A stretch of 64,000 nt of DNA from Candidatus Falkowbacteria bacterium. GTDB taxonomy: Bacteria; Patescibacteriota; Patescibacteriia; Patescibacteriales; Patescibacteriaceae. Shown here piece by piece: positions 15,942 to 24,760 of the stretch; position 1 is the first letter of the stretch; each line of letters opens with the position of its first letter. The stretch lies in the NCBI GenBank assembly GCA_016699775.1, contig CP065010.1, forward strand, positions 496,001 to 560,000. Reading direction: 5' to 3'. The position numbers and the translations under genes were made by a program. A model generated the notes under the pieces. That model was given only the letters and a program-made list of their open reading frames with translations. It did no database searches and had not been told where the DNA came from.

Positions 15942-16811
15942 TATCTCTCTGCCTTGTTTTTCCCAACGTCGAAACCAGGTCATTTGACGTTTAGCAAATT
16001 GGCCTGAAGCAATTGCAAGTTTTTCTTTCATAACTTGCAGAGATATTTTTTTTTGTAAATACTGGGAAATGTATTTATATTCTAAACCAAAAGCTTCAAG
16101 CTTTTCCCAGCTCAATCCCTTATTGTGTAACCCCTCAACTTCCTCAATCATCCCCTGTTTAAAGCGGCTATCTAGTCGTTTTTTTATTTTTTGGCGAATT
16201 GTATCTAATGAATAATTAATACCTATTACTAAACTGTTATATCGAGGTTTAGATATTCCGTGTAAGTCATTATGTGCCGTATTACTGGATTGTAAAATTT
16301 CCAGATATCTTTGCAATCGTTGTTTGTTATTTTTTTCACTTTGATTTAATCTATCCAGAAATTTTGAGTCAAGTCTTTTTATTTGATTATATATTTCTTC
16401 AAGTGACAATTTTGACGTTTTGTGGATTTGTATATTATTTAGTTTAGCATCTGAGAGTTGATAGCCATCAACCACTGCCTGGAGATATAATCCACTGCCA
16501 CCGACTAAAATAGGGGTTATTTTTCGCTTTATAATCCCGTCTATGGCTCTATAGGCAAGAGATTGGTATTGCTTAAGGTTAAACTGATTACTTGGCTCTG
16601 CTACGTCAATTAAGTGGTATTGTATAGCTTTACTACCTTTGCCATATTCGTCTAGATCTTTTCCAGTTCCGATATCCATGCCTTTATAGACTTGTCTTGA
16701 GTCGGCACTTACTATCTCGCCATTAAACAGACGAGCAACTTCAACTGCCAATTTTGTTTTTCCAGAAGAGGTTGGACCGAGTATTACTATTAGTTTAGGT
16801 AAGTTTTTCAT
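15828..16811 (-). CDS. miaA: tRNA dimethylallyltransferase MiaA
   Basis: MiaA, 327 residues, adds the isopentenyl group to A37 of tRNAs reading codons starting with U. Motifs include the P-loop GPTSSGKT (12-19), SADSRQVYKGMDIGTGK, and GGSGLYLQAVVDG. The core ends around WFRRWEKQGREILW. The remaining 37 residues lie in the overlap with the convergent dehydrogenase and look like a dispensable extension. The length is slightly above the usual 300-315 residues. It lies downstream of dnaJ but after that operon's terminator. Confidence 0.95.
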   Translation of the reverse strand: MKNLPKLIVILGPTSSGKTKLAVEVARLFNGEIVSADSRQVYKGMDIGTGKDLDEYGKGSKAIQYHLIDVAEPSNQFNLKQYQSLAYRAIDGIIKRKITPILVGGSGLYLQAVVDGYQLSDAKLNNIQIHKTSKLSLEEIYNQIKRLDSKFLDRLNQSEKNNKQRLQRYLEILQSSNTAHNDLHGISKPRYNSLVIGINYSLDTIRQKIKKRLDSRFKQGMIEEVEGLHNKGLSWEKLEAFGLEYKYISQYLQKKISLQVMKEKLAIASGQFAKRQMTWFRRWEKQGREILWVKGKNILNRRLSNTINSFLTEESDVRGKNNVITLK

Positions 16812-16840
16812 GACAGTATTATAGAGGATATATGGAAAAT

Positions 16841-16872
16841 AAAAAAGTCTTACATTTCTGAAAGACTTTTTT
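16841..16872 (-). terminator. Terminator of the heat-shock operon
   Basis: AAAAAGTCTT pairs with AAGACTTTTT, with U-tracts on both strands. It lies directly after the dnaJ stop and before miaA. Confidence 0.8.
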
Positions 16873-16880
16873 ACATAAAA

Positions 16881-17960
16881 TTATTTGTCAAATTCCTCTA
16901 ATAACTGTCTTTGCTTTCGACTTAAATGAGCAGGCGTATCAACAATCACCTCAACCTGATGATCACCACGATCTTTACCACGCAAACTTGGTACTCCTTT
17001 ATTGCGTAGCATAAAAATTTTACCTGACTGGGTTCCGGAAGGAATTTTTAAACTAACTTCACCATCAACTGTTATCACATCAATATTTGTTCCAAGGGCT
17101 GCTTGAGGAAATGTTATATGTGCTTGAGAAAAAATAGTTGTGCCCATTCGTTTAAAGCGTTTGTCAGGGGTGACTGCAATATGAATATATAGATCCCCTG
17201 CTTGAGCTCCTTTATGTCCAGCTTCACCTTGACCAGTTAAACGAATTGATTCACCTGTATCAATGCCTGCGGGTATTTTAATTTTAAGTTCTGTTGTTTC
17301 TATGGTTGCACCGTTTCCTGAACATTTATGACACGTTTTAGTAATCTTTTTTCCTTCACCCTGACAAGTTGGACAAACAGTCTGCACTTGCATTTGTCCA
17401 AAAATAGTTCTTTGAACTTGATTAACAGAGCCAGATCCATGACAGGTTGAACAGTTTTCAATTTTTGATCCAGGTTCGGCTCCATTGCCTTGACACACAG
17501 AACAGACAACTGATTTATTTAAACGAATTAATTTCTCAGACCCAAAAATAGCTTCTTTGAAATCAATTTCTAAGCGGACTTCAATATCTCCACCTCTAGA
17601 TTTTCTATGTCCTTGTGACCGTTGTCCACCAAAACCAAAGATATCACCAAAGCCACCAAAAAGGTCACCAAGGTCATCCATATTAATATTAAAACCTCCT
17701 CCGCCATTAAAACCACCCCAGTTGGCTTGTTGTCCACCAGCTTGTCCTGACTCAAAACCTGAACCAAACTGGTCATACCGAGCTCGTCGTTCTTTGTTTC
17801 CGAGAACTTGATAAGCTTCATTTAATTCTTTAAACTTCGCCTCATCACCGCCTGACTTGTCAGGATGATGTTTATGAGCTTCTTTACGAAAAGCTTTTTT
17901 TATTTCTTCTTCAGTGGCAGTTTTATTAACACCAAGAATTTTATAGTAATCTTTGGACAT
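16881..17960 (-). CDS. dnaJ: Chaperone DnaJ
   Basis: DnaJ, 359 residues. It has the J domain with HPD (in HKHHPDKSGGDE), a Gly/Phe-rich linker (FGGFGDIFGFGG), a cysteine-rich zinc domain with four CxxCxGxG-type repeats (CSVCQGNG, CSTCHGSG, CPTCQGEG, CHKCSGNG), and the C-terminal substrate-binding domain. It stimulates DnaK ATPase. It is the last gene of the hrcA-to-dnaJ unit and is separated from dnaK by a DUF3467 gene. The length is slightly below the usual 370-380 residues. Confidence 0.96.
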   Translation of the reverse strand: MSKDYYKILGVNKTATEEEIKKAFRKEAHKHHPDKSGGDEAKFKELNEAYQVLGNKERRARYDQFGSGFESGQAGGQQANWGGFNGGGGFNINMDDLGDLFGGFGDIFGFGGQRSQGHRKSRGGDIEVRLEIDFKEAIFGSEKLIRLNKSVVCSVCQGNGAEPGSKIENCSTCHGSGSVNQVQRTIFGQMQVQTVCPTCQGEGKKITKTCHKCSGNGATIETTELKIKIPAGIDTGESIRLTGQGEAGHKGAQAGDLYIHIAVTPDKRFKRMGTTIFSQAHITFPQAALGTNIDVITVDGEVSLKIPSGTQSGKIFMLRNKGVPSLRGKDRGDHQVEVIVDTPAHLSRKQRQLLEEFDK

Positions 17961-17986
17961 GAATATGTAATCTGAGAAAAGTTATT

Positions 17987-18271
17987 TTATTGACCCTTAA
18001 AGCCAATTTCTTTTTCATTTTGTTCGGCCTGTTTTATTGGTCCAAACTTCTCTTCATATTTCTTTAAATTATCTGTCATGGCCGCAATCATTCTTTTAAA
18101 GTGACCAGGGGTTGTCATGATTTTTGAAACAATCTTTCCAGAAGCACCAGCAATGTTTCCAAAAATTAAATGGAACTCTTCTTCATTATGATTAATCCAA
18201 GCGATATTAGCATACTCACCGCCTTGAATCGTATCATTGATTTGGATTTCTTGCTTATTTTCGTTAGACAT
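17987..18271 (-). CDS. DUF3467 family protein
   Basis: The 94-residue protein matches the DUF3467 pattern: an N-terminal EYANIAWINHNEEEFHLIFGN strand pair followed by a helix with KIMTTPGHFKRMIAAMTDNLKKYEEKFG. Its function is unknown. It lies between dnaK and dnaJ with gaps of 21 and 26 bases, so it is presumably made with the chaperones. That placement suggests, but does not show, a link to proteostasis. There is no signal peptide or membrane span. Confidence 0.8.
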   Translation of the reverse strand: MSNENKQEIQINDTIQGGEYANIAWINHNEEEFHLIFGNIAGASGKIVSKIMTTPGHFKRMIAAMTDNLKKYEEKFGPIKQAEQNEKEIGFKGQ

Positions 18272-18292
18272 AAGAATAATTAGTTAATAAAA

Positions 18293-20215
18293 CTATTTCT
18301 TTTCTTCAAATTCACCTTCAACAGGAGCTTCTTTATTTTCCTCTGTTCCGGCCTCAGCTTGAGGTTGCTCACTAGTTGCACCTTGGGCTTGTTCAGAGCC
18401 TGGTGGAGGTGTTTGTGCTGCTTGATACATGGCTGCACCAATACGTTGAGCCACAGTGTTTAATTCTTCCATAGCCTTTTTCATATCATCATAACGGTCA
18501 CTATCCTTGATATCAGTTAAGGCTTTTAACTTAGTTTCTAATTCAGTTTTATCTTCAGCTTTCATTTTATCTCCGGATTCTTTTAAGAGTTTATCAGTTT
18601 GGAAAACAACAGCATCAACTTGGTTTTTCATTTCCGCTTGTTCTTTCTTTTTATTATCTTCATCAGCATGTAATTCTGCTTCTTTCTTCATCTTTTCAAT
18701 CTCTTCTTTAGAAAGACCAGAGGAGGCGGTGATAGTAATATGCTGCGCTTTACCTGAAGCTTTGTCAGTGGCTTTAACATTTAAAATACCGTTGGCATCA
18801 ATGTCAAAAGAAACTTCAATTTGTGGAATACCGCGTGGAGCTGGTGGAATACCATCTAAAATAAATCTACCTAAACTTTTATTATCCCCGGCCATTGGAC
18901 GGTCACCTTGGACAACGTGAATTTCAACACTTGTTTGACTGTCAGCAGCCGTTGAGAAAATTTGAGACTTTGAGGTTGGAATAGTTGTATTTCTCTCAAT
19001 TAAGGGAGTTGCTACTCCACCCATTGTTTCAATGCCTAATGATAACGGTGTGACATCAAGCAATAAGACATCACGAATATCACCTTGCATAACTCCAGCT
19101 TGAACAGCAGCACCTAAAGCTACTACTTCATCAGGGTTAACGCTTAAGTTTGGTTCTTTGCCAAAAAATTCTTTGACCTTTGCTAAGACAAGAGGCATAC
19201 GAGTCATACCACCAACCATTACAATTTCTTGAATATCATTAATGGTCATCCCCGCATCAGCTAAGGCTTTTTTACATGGTTCAATAGTTTTATCTACTAA
19301 ATCTGCTACCAATGATTCAAGTTGAGCCCGAGTCATTTTCATAACCAGGTGCTTTGGTCCACTTGAATCTGTGGAAATAAATGGTTGATTAATTTCTGTT
19401 TCAGCAGCTGTTGAAAGTTCAATCTTGGCTTTTTCAGCTGCTTCTTTAATACGTTGTAAGGCAAGAGTGTCTTTTGATAAATCAATACCTTGATCTTTTC
19501 TAAACTCATCAATGATCCAAGTAATAATTCGTTGGTCAAAATCTTCACCGCCTAAGTGAGTATCACCATTAGTTGCTTTTACTTCAACTGTATCTTCAGA
19601 AATCTCTAGAACGGAAACATCAAAGGTTCCACCACCTAAGTCATAGACAGCAATTTTTTGTCCTTTCTTTTTATCAAATCCATAGGCAAGCGCGGCTGCA
19701 GTTGGTTCATTAATAATACGCTTAACATCTAAACCGGCAATTTTCCCGGCGTCTTTTGTTGCTTGTCGTTGTGAGTCATCAAAATAGGCTGGAACTGTGA
19801 TAATTGCTTCGGTAATTTTTTCTCCAAGCTTTGCTTCAGCATCAGCTTTTAGTTTTGATAAAATCATGGCTGAAATTTCTTGAGGGGAGAATTCTTTGTC
19901 TTGAAGTTTAACTTTTACACCTTCGCCAGCTTGCACAATTTTATACGGCATGTTTTTTTGATCACGCTGTACTTCAGCATCATCAAAACGACGACCAATT
20001 AAACGCTTAACTGCAAAAACGGTATTTTCTGGGTTAGTAACAGCTTGACGTTTGGCAGTTAAACCAACGAGTCGTTCACCATTTTTTGAAATAGCGACAA
20101 TAGAAGGTGTTGTTCGGTTTCCTTCAATGTTCTCAATAATTTTTGGTTGCCCACCTTCCATGATTGCCATGGCACTGTTAGTGGTTCCTAAGTCAATTCC
20201 TAATATTTTTGGCAT
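18293..20215 (-). CDS. dnaK: Chaperone DnaK (Hsp70)
   Basis: DnaK, 640 residues, full length. The ATPase domain begins [15 protein letters not shown] and contains [13 protein letters not shown] and the phosphate-binding [14 protein letters not shown]. The substrate-binding domain has [14 protein letters not shown]. The C-terminal lid ends in a Gln/Ala/Glu-rich tail closing with EFEEKK. It works with DnaJ and GrpE encoded alongside. A palindromic repeat lies in the gap upstream, between hsp20 and dnaK. Confidence 0.98.
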   Translation of the reverse strand: MPKILGIDLGTTNSAMAIMEGGQPKIIENIEGNRTTPSIVAISKNGERLVGLTAKRQAVTNPENTVFAVKRLIGRRFDDAEVQRDQKNMPYKIVQAGEGVKVKLQDKEFSPQEISAMILSKLKADAEAKLGEKITEAIITVPAYFDDSQRQATKDAGKIAGLDVKRIINEPTAAALAYGFDKKKGQKIAVYDLGGGTFDVSVLEISEDTVEVKATNGDTHLGGEDFDQRIITWIIDEFRKDQGIDLSKDTLALQRIKEAAEKAKIELSTAAETEINQPFISTDSSGPKHLVMKMTRAQLESLVADLVDKTIEPCKKALADAGMTINDIQEIVMVGGMTRMPLVLAKVKEFFGKEPNLSVNPDEVVALGAAVQAGVMQGDIRDVLLLDVTPLSLGIETMGGVATPLIERNTTIPTSKSQIFSTAADSQTSVEIHVVQGDRPMAGDNKSLGRFILDGIPPAPRGIPQIEVSFDIDANGILNVKATDKASGKAQHITITASSGLSKEEIEKMKKEAELHADEDNKKKEQAEMKNQVDAVVFQTDKLLKESGDKMKAEDKTELETKLKALTDIKDSDRYDDMKKAMEELNTVAQRIGAAMYQAAQTPPPGSEQAQGATSEQPQAEAGTEENKEAPVEGEFEEKK

Positions 20216-20261
20216 AAATTTAAAGTTATTATAGGTTAGTTATTTAGATACTAGTATTCGA

Positions 20262-20335
20262 GACCCTGATAAGGACAGAGAGCGGGGATACCAGGTGTCA
20301 CGAGATTCCCGACCAAGTCGGGGATGTCACTTCGT
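20262..20335. repeat. Palindromic repeat between hsp20 and dnaK
   Basis: CCCGACCAAGTCGGG forms a hairpin within CGAGATTCCC...GGGGATGTCAC. The flanking AGCGGGGATACC looks like a decayed partner. It resembles the GTCATCC-type palindromes elsewhere in the window. It lies within the heat-shock operon and lacks a terminator-like U-tract. Confidence 0.5.
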
Positions 20336-20346
20336 TTCATTTCGTG

Positions 20347-20769
20347 TCACTTAGTTTCAATTTTAATTTTATTTGGTAAAGCTTCTGGTGCTTTTGGGAT
20401 AATAATTTTTAACACTCCTGACTCAGCAACTGCTTTAGCAAGATTTCCTTGAACATGAGTTGGTAATGGAATACTGCGATAGAAACTGCCTCGATGAATT
20501 TCTTTACGGTAATAATTTTTTTCATCAATTTCACTTTGTTTTTCTCCTTCACCCTTGAGAGATAACACATTGTTTTCTATGGAGATATCTACTTTATTTG
20601 GGTCAATGCCGGCTAGCTCAGTTTCTACAATGACATTATCCTTATCTTCATACATATCAATGGCGGGCATAAAGTTTTGATTACGGTTGACTGTTGGCAG
20701 TAAACTTCCAAAACTCTTTTCAACCTCATCAAATGAATCAAAGAATGGTGTCCATTTTATTAGTGACAT
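20347..20769 (-). CDS. Small heat-shock protein, Hsp20 family
   Basis: A 140-residue alpha-crystallin-type chaperone. The alpha-crystallin domain runs from about residue 35 to 130, with DVIVETELAGIDPNKVDISIENNVLSLKGE and the C-terminal AVAESGVLKIIIPK; a short I-x-I-like tail (KIKIETK) follows. Hsp20 proteins hold unfolding proteins for refolding by DnaK. Its place between grpE and dnaK indicates shared HrcA/CIRCE control. It is full length for the family. Confidence 0.94.
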   Translation of the reverse strand: MSLIKWTPFFDSFDEVEKSFGSLLPTVNRNQNFMPAIDMYEDKDNVIVETELAGIDPNKVDISIENNVLSLKGEGEKQSEIDEKNYYRKEIHRGSFYRSIPLPTHVQGNLAKAVAESGVLKIIIPKAPEALPNKIKIETK

Positions 20770-20807
20770 ATATTTTTAGTTAAATGTTAAAAAAGTTATA
20801 AGGTTTA

Positions 20808-21326
20808 TTAAGAACCTTTATTAATTGTAAATACTGCTACTCGAGCAGGTGCTATAACTTTATTATTTAGCGTATAGCCAGCTTTTAATTCCTCAGCTAC
20901 AGTATGATCTAGTTTTTTTTCAGTAGTTTCTCTATTCTCAACTGCTTCCATTGTAGCTGGATCAAATTTTTCTCTTTCTGTTTGAATTTCCTTTACGCCT
21001 GCTTCTTCAAGGACTTTTCTAAACTGCTGAATGACGTGTTGCAAGCCAGTTAACCATGATTCATTGCCCTCGCCACCAGAATGTTTAAGAGAAAGTTTTA
21101 AATTATCATAGACTGGCAAGAGATCAAGAATCAAAGCTTCATTAGCATACAAAATGGCATCACGTCGCTCTTTGGTTGTTTGACGTAGTAAATTCTGATA
21201 ATCAGCCAGCGCTTATTTATATTTATGCTCTAGCTCATCTGCTTGAGCCTTTAGCGACTCTATGTCAGTAGTTGACTCATCACGAGTTACTTCATCAGTA
21301 TTTTGTTGTTCTATTTCATCGGACAT
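20808..21326 (-). pseudogene. grpE: grpE with an in-frame stop codon (nucleotide exchange factor for DnaK)
   Basis: Reading from the ATG at 21326 gives MSDEIEQQNTDE, an acidic GrpE-like N-terminus, until a TAA at codon 38 (21213-21215). The same frame then continues ALADYQNLLRQTTKERRD, the typical start of the GrpE coiled coil, through to the normal C-terminus (GYTLNNKVIAPARVAV) at 20808. The stop sits where an AAA Lys codon would fit, one base away. The full product would be 172 residues. A truncated product from the ATG at 21152 would lack most of the coiled coil. Sequencing error, a true mutation and read-through are all possible. Confidence 0.85.
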
Positions 21327-21331
21327 ATTTT

Positions 21332-22011
21332 TTATTTAATATCAATTTGTTTTAAAATATAATTTAATCTAGATAAATTTTGGGCATAGTCCATCCTCAT
21401 TGGTCCAATTAAACCAATAAGCCCGACACTTTTTTTTCCGTGAAATCGGCTAATAATAGTTCCAGAAAAAGACCCAAAGGGACTTTGTTGACCAATTAGA
21501 ATTTGTGGAGTGAAATCTACAGATTCAAATATATCGCCAATAATTTCATCTACTCGATCAATAATTAGAGAAATGTCATAAACCAAAGAAGAGTGATTAA
21601 ATTCAGGCTGTTGTAAAAGATTAGAAACGCCGGTGTAATAGACGTGATTTTTATGAAAAGCCCAGATAACTGCTAAATTTGACTGGTGAGCAAGTTGTTT
21701 GGCTATTTGTTTGGCATCATTTTCTTCTTTAATATTTGATTCAAAAAGAGCCTCTTCTTTTTTGACAAAGCATGGGTCTTCATTGTTTCAATATACAGGT
21801 TATAGGCTTGCTCAGTTGGAATACGACCGGCTGATGTATATGGTTGAATTATCCAGCCATCATTTTCAAGTTCAGCCATTTCGTTTCTAACTGTGGCCGG
21901 ACTGCAGTCAATTTGATACTTTTCAACAACAATATTTGAAGCAACTGGCTGACCAGTAGCAATATGTTCTTGAATTATTATATCTAATATTAGCCTTTTT
22001 CTTTCATCCAT
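21332..22011 (-). pseudogene. hrcA: hrcA with a -1 frameshift (heat-inducible transcription repressor)
   Basis: The winged-helix N-terminus from 22011 (MDERKRLILDIIIQEHIATG ... CSPATVRNEMAELE ... TSAGRIPTEQAYNLYI) is canonical HrcA. After codon 83 the frame runs to a stop at 21703. The missing part continues in the -1 frame (KKEEALFES, later NLAVIWAFHKNH) down to PMRMDYAQNLSRLNY and the stop at 21332. The switch falls on six A residues (21758-21763) reading A-AAA-AAG in the zero frame, the classical -1 slippery heptamer. Joined, the product is about 226 residues, shorter than the usual 340. A TTG start at 22035 is less likely. Confidence 0.88.
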
Positions 22012-22025
22012 AGTATTATATAATA

Positions 22026-22055
22026 ATTTTAGCAAAATTAGCAGTCAGGTGTCAA
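22026..22055 (-). promoter_or_regulatory. Promoter of the hrcA-dnaJ operon
   Basis: On the minus strand, TTGACA (22055-22050) lies in the spacer of the CIRCE element and TAAAAT (22031-22026) follows after 18 bases. The ATG of hrcA is only about 15 bases beyond the -10 box, so the transcript would have a very short leader or none. Confidence 0.6.
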
Positions 22056-22064
22056 GAGTGCTAA
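22038..22064. promoter_or_regulatory. CIRCE operator
   Basis: TTAGCAGTC-N9-GAGTGCTAA matches the CIRCE consensus (TTAGCACTC-N9-GAGTGCTAA) at 17 of 18 arm positions. HrcA binds CIRCE to repress heat-shock operons. It lies just upstream of hrcA and encloses the -35 box, which fits repression of the whole hrcA-grpE-hsp20-dnaK-DUF3467-dnaJ unit. It also abuts a divergent promoter. Confidence 0.92.
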
Positions 22065-22065
22065 T

Positions 22066-22095
22066 TTGGTAGATTATAAGAGTCTAGGTTATAAT
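22066..22095 (+). promoter_or_regulatory. Divergent promoter next to CIRCE
   Basis: TTGGTA (22066-22071) and TATAAT (22090-22095) are spaced by 18 bases and point to the plus-strand hypothetical gene. CIRCE ends two bases upstream, so HrcA might affect this promoter too. Confidence 0.5.
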
Positions 22096-22180
22096 ACTAC
22101 ACACAAACACCAAAGCAAAAATTTTCATTAAAAACTAAATAAATTGATCATGACATTTGAAAAACCGTTGATGCTTGGTT

Positions 22181-22744
22181 ATGCTAAAAAATTTCCCTTT
22201 TTCTTTTAATCAAGAATTATGGAAATTTAAAATATATAACATAGCTGACAAAGATACAAAGGAGCAAAAACAAATTGTACCGGAAAATTCAAAAACCTTA
22301 GACTTCCAAATTCTAAGAGTCTTAACTAAGGTTGGTTATCATTACAAAATAACGGGGAATCCCGATAGACCGGTAGAATATTTTGTTCAAGAGGACATTA
22401 TGTATTTAAAAAGAAATATAAAATATAAATTAAATGCTTTACTGTCTTTATACGAATGGGAAGAAAGTCGTAGCGGTCATGAAGTTGTAAAAAATCAATT
22501 AACCGGTTTTCAGAGATTAATTGGAACTGGAAAATTGAATATTGATCGTAAAAAAAATAATGGATATTTTTTCTGGACAGGACTAAAATCCTTCGGAAGA
22601 ATTTATCTATTAGTTCCAGGGTATTATGGTAGAAAAATTGGAAAGTATCAAGAGTATATTAGAGTAAGCGAAGATACAAATATTAAAGATGCTTCTATTA
22701 TATATGATCCAAAAAAGTATATAATAGTGCCAAAGTTTTTCTAA
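22181..22744 (+). CDS. Hypothetical protein beside the CIRCE operator
   Basis: About 187 residues, basic and aromatic, with no recognised domain, signal peptide or membrane span. The middle (EYFVQEDIMYLKRNIKYKLNALLSLYEWEE) is helical and the end (KKYIIVPKFF) strand-like. A TTG at 22175 is an alternative start. An overlapping upstream frame from the ATG at 22151 (MTFEKPLMLGYAKK) would join this one if a run of six A residues at about 22185-22190 had one A fewer, so the true N-terminus may be longer. It has its own promoter and terminator. Confidence 0.6.
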   Translation: MLKNFPFSFNQELWKFKIYNIADKDTKEQKQIVPENSKTLDFQILRVLTKVGYHYKITGNPDRPVEYFVQEDIMYLKRNIKYKLNALLSLYEWEESRSGHEVVKNQLTGFQRLIGTGKLNIDRKKNNGYFFWTGLKSFGRIYLLVPGYYGRKIGKYQEYIRVSEDTNIKDASIIYDPKKYIIVPKFF

Positions 22745-22750
22745 TACACT

Positions 22751-22780
22751 GCCCGCTGCTAATCTACAGCGGGCATTTTT
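22751..22780 (+). terminator. Intrinsic terminator after the 22181-22744 gene
   Basis: GCCCGCTG and CAGCGGGC form a perfect 8-bp stem followed by ATTTTT. It lies seven bases after the stop codon and would also reduce read-through from the opposite strand. Confidence 0.85.
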
Positions 22781-22792
22781 AATACAAAAAAA

Positions 22793-24760
22793 TTATTTCT
22801 TTTTATATTCTCCAAAATACCATTGTAAAAATTCTCTTGCAACTGGTGTGGCAGCCACACTTCCCTCTTTGCCCTCTTCAACTAAAATCGTAATAACAAG
22901 TTCTGGGTTTTCAAAAGGAGCAAAGCCAGTAAACCAAGCGTGTGGATCTTTTTTTGAAGACCACTGGGCAGTTCCAGTTTTTCCAGCTGATGAAACTGGT
23001 AAGACACTCAAACTACGGGCACTACCTGATATAGTTGTTTCTTTCATGCCCTCTCTCACAATCCTAACAACTTCAGGAGATACAATATTTTCAGCCAGTG
23101 GTTTTGGTGAAATATGTGTTACCAAGTGACCGTCTGGTGATCTAACTTCTTTGACTAGATGAGGCTGAAACAGTGTAGATCCATTTGCAAAATACGATGT
23201 ATAGGCTGATACTTGCAGTGGAGTTGTGATTAAATCCCCCTGACCAATTGCCACATGATACGTATCACCAATATACCATTTTTCTTTTTTAACTTCTTCT
23301 TTCCAGGCCTTTGTTGGAACAAATCCCGAAGCTTCGTTTGGCAAATCAATTCCCAGAGTCTGACCTAATAAAAACTTTTTTAAGTATACTACCATTTTAT
23401 CAATTCCAAGACCTTGAAAATCATTATGCCCTCCACCAATATAGTAAAAAAAGGTATTAACTGATTCAGCAATGGCTTTACGAACATTACTGACACCGTG
23501 TCCGCCGGCTTTCCAATCTGGGAATGACCATTGACCGACTTGAAGACCCCCTGTACTCAAAAATGAGGTATCAGAGCTAATAATTTTTTCTTGAAGGGCA
23601 GCGGCGGCGATTATAGGCTTAATTGTTGATCCAGATGGATATTCACCACTTACGGCTCGATTAAACAATGGTTTATCTATTGATTGCTCCAAGGATTGAT
23701 ATTCCTCAATGGTAATACCACGAGCAAAAACATTAACATCAAAAGTAGGCAAGCTTACTAAGGCTATAATTTCGCCATTTTGCGGATTCATAATAATTCC
23801 AACTCCTTTTTGGCGGTTCAGCTTTTTTAAATTATCACTTAAAATTTCCTCTAATTTCTTTTGGATGTTAGCGTCAATTGAAAGTATTAAGTCATTACCT
23901 GGAATTGAAGTTAATTCACTAACCACACTTTTTTCTTTACCCAAAGCAGTTACTTCAATTTGCTTAACACCAGGCTTGCCTCTTAATTCTTTTTCCCAAG
24001 TTTTTTCTAAACCACTTTTTCCAATATAATCAATTTGTGTATAGTCCTTACTATCTTTTTTTAATTCCTTTTCACTAATTTTTCCCGTATACCCAAGTAT
24101 ATGTGAAAAAGATAAACTAGGTGTTTGATATTCACGTCGACTTTTGCTTGATAAAATGACTCCAGGTGAAGAAAGAGATTCCAGATAGGTCTTTATAGCT
24201 GCTTCATAAGAAATATTATCGGCTAAAAATATTGGTTGATAATACTCGAGTTGTGATGGTTTGATGCTTTCAATAGATTTAATAACTTCTTCTGAATTAA
24301 ATTGACCTGTTAGATTGGCTAATTTTTCAAAAAGATTTTTTCTTTCAGTGATATCTTTTGGTAAATCGGCTGGAATACAATATAAAAGAAAATTAGCTAT
24401 ATTATGAACAAGTGGCTTCTCGTTAGAATCATAAATAGTCCCTCGACTAGCTTCTAACCTCTCTAATCGTAAGCGATTTCCATTAGCCATATCTCGATAA
24501 TACTCACCTTTAGCAATTTGAAGCCAGAGTAAACGAGTGCCAAGTAAAATTATTAAACAAGCAAGACACCATTTTAAGAATACTAAAAATGTTGTATTAA
24601 AATGATTGGCAACTGTTTCTTGGCCTTCACCAGTTGGCGTAAAAGCATCCTCAATCCAACCTCGTTTAAAACGACCGGCAAAATCACCATATTTAAGTCT
24701 CCCCTCTTGAATAACAAAGGGGTTAGTATTTTTTCTTTTATTTTTTCTCTGAATCATCAT
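22793..24760 (-). CDS. mrdA: Penicillin-binding protein 2 (peptidoglycan transpeptidase)
   Basis: A 655-residue class B penicillin-binding protein. It has a cytoplasmic basic N-terminus, one membrane span (about 57-77), a dimerisation/pedestal domain containing RGTIYDSNEKPL, and a transpeptidase domain with SxxK at S378-K381 (SGSTIK), SVN at 433-435 and KTG at 594-596. With MreBCD it forms the elongasome that crosslinks side-wall peptidoglycan. It is the last gene of proS-mreB-mreC-mreD-mrdA and overlaps mreD by four bases. No RodA is adjacent. Confidence 0.94.
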   Translation of the reverse strand: MMIQRKNKRKNTNPFVIQEGRLKYGDFAGRFKRGWIEDAFTPTGEGQETVANHFNTTFLVFLKWCLACLIILLGTRLLWLQIAKGEYYRDMANGNRLRLERLEASRGTIYDSNEKPLVHNIANFLLYCIPADLPKDITERKNLFEKLANLTGQFNSEEVIKSIESIKPSQLEYYQPIFLADNISYEAAIKTYLESLSSPGVILSSKSRREYQTPSLSFSHILGYTGKISEKELKKDSKDYTQIDYIGKSGLEKTWEKELRGKPGVKQIEVTALGKEKSVVSELTSIPGNDLILSIDANIQKKLEEILSDNLKKLNRQKGVGIIMNPQNGEIIALVSLPTFDVNVFARGITIEEYQSLEQSIDKPLFNRAVSGEYPSGSTIKPIIAAAALQEKIISSDTSFLSTGGLQVGQWSFPDWKAGGHGVSNVRKAIAESVNTFFYYIGGGHNDFQGLGIDKMVVYLKKFLLGQTLGIDLPNEASGFVPTKAWKEEVKKEKWYIGDTYHVAIGQGDLITTPLQVSAYTSYFANGSTLFQPHLVKEVRSPDGHLVTHISPKPLAENIVSPEVVRIVREGMKETTISGSARSLSVLPVSSAGKTGTAQWSSKKDPHAWFTGFAPFENPELVITILVEEGKEGSVAATPVAREFLQWYFGEYKKK

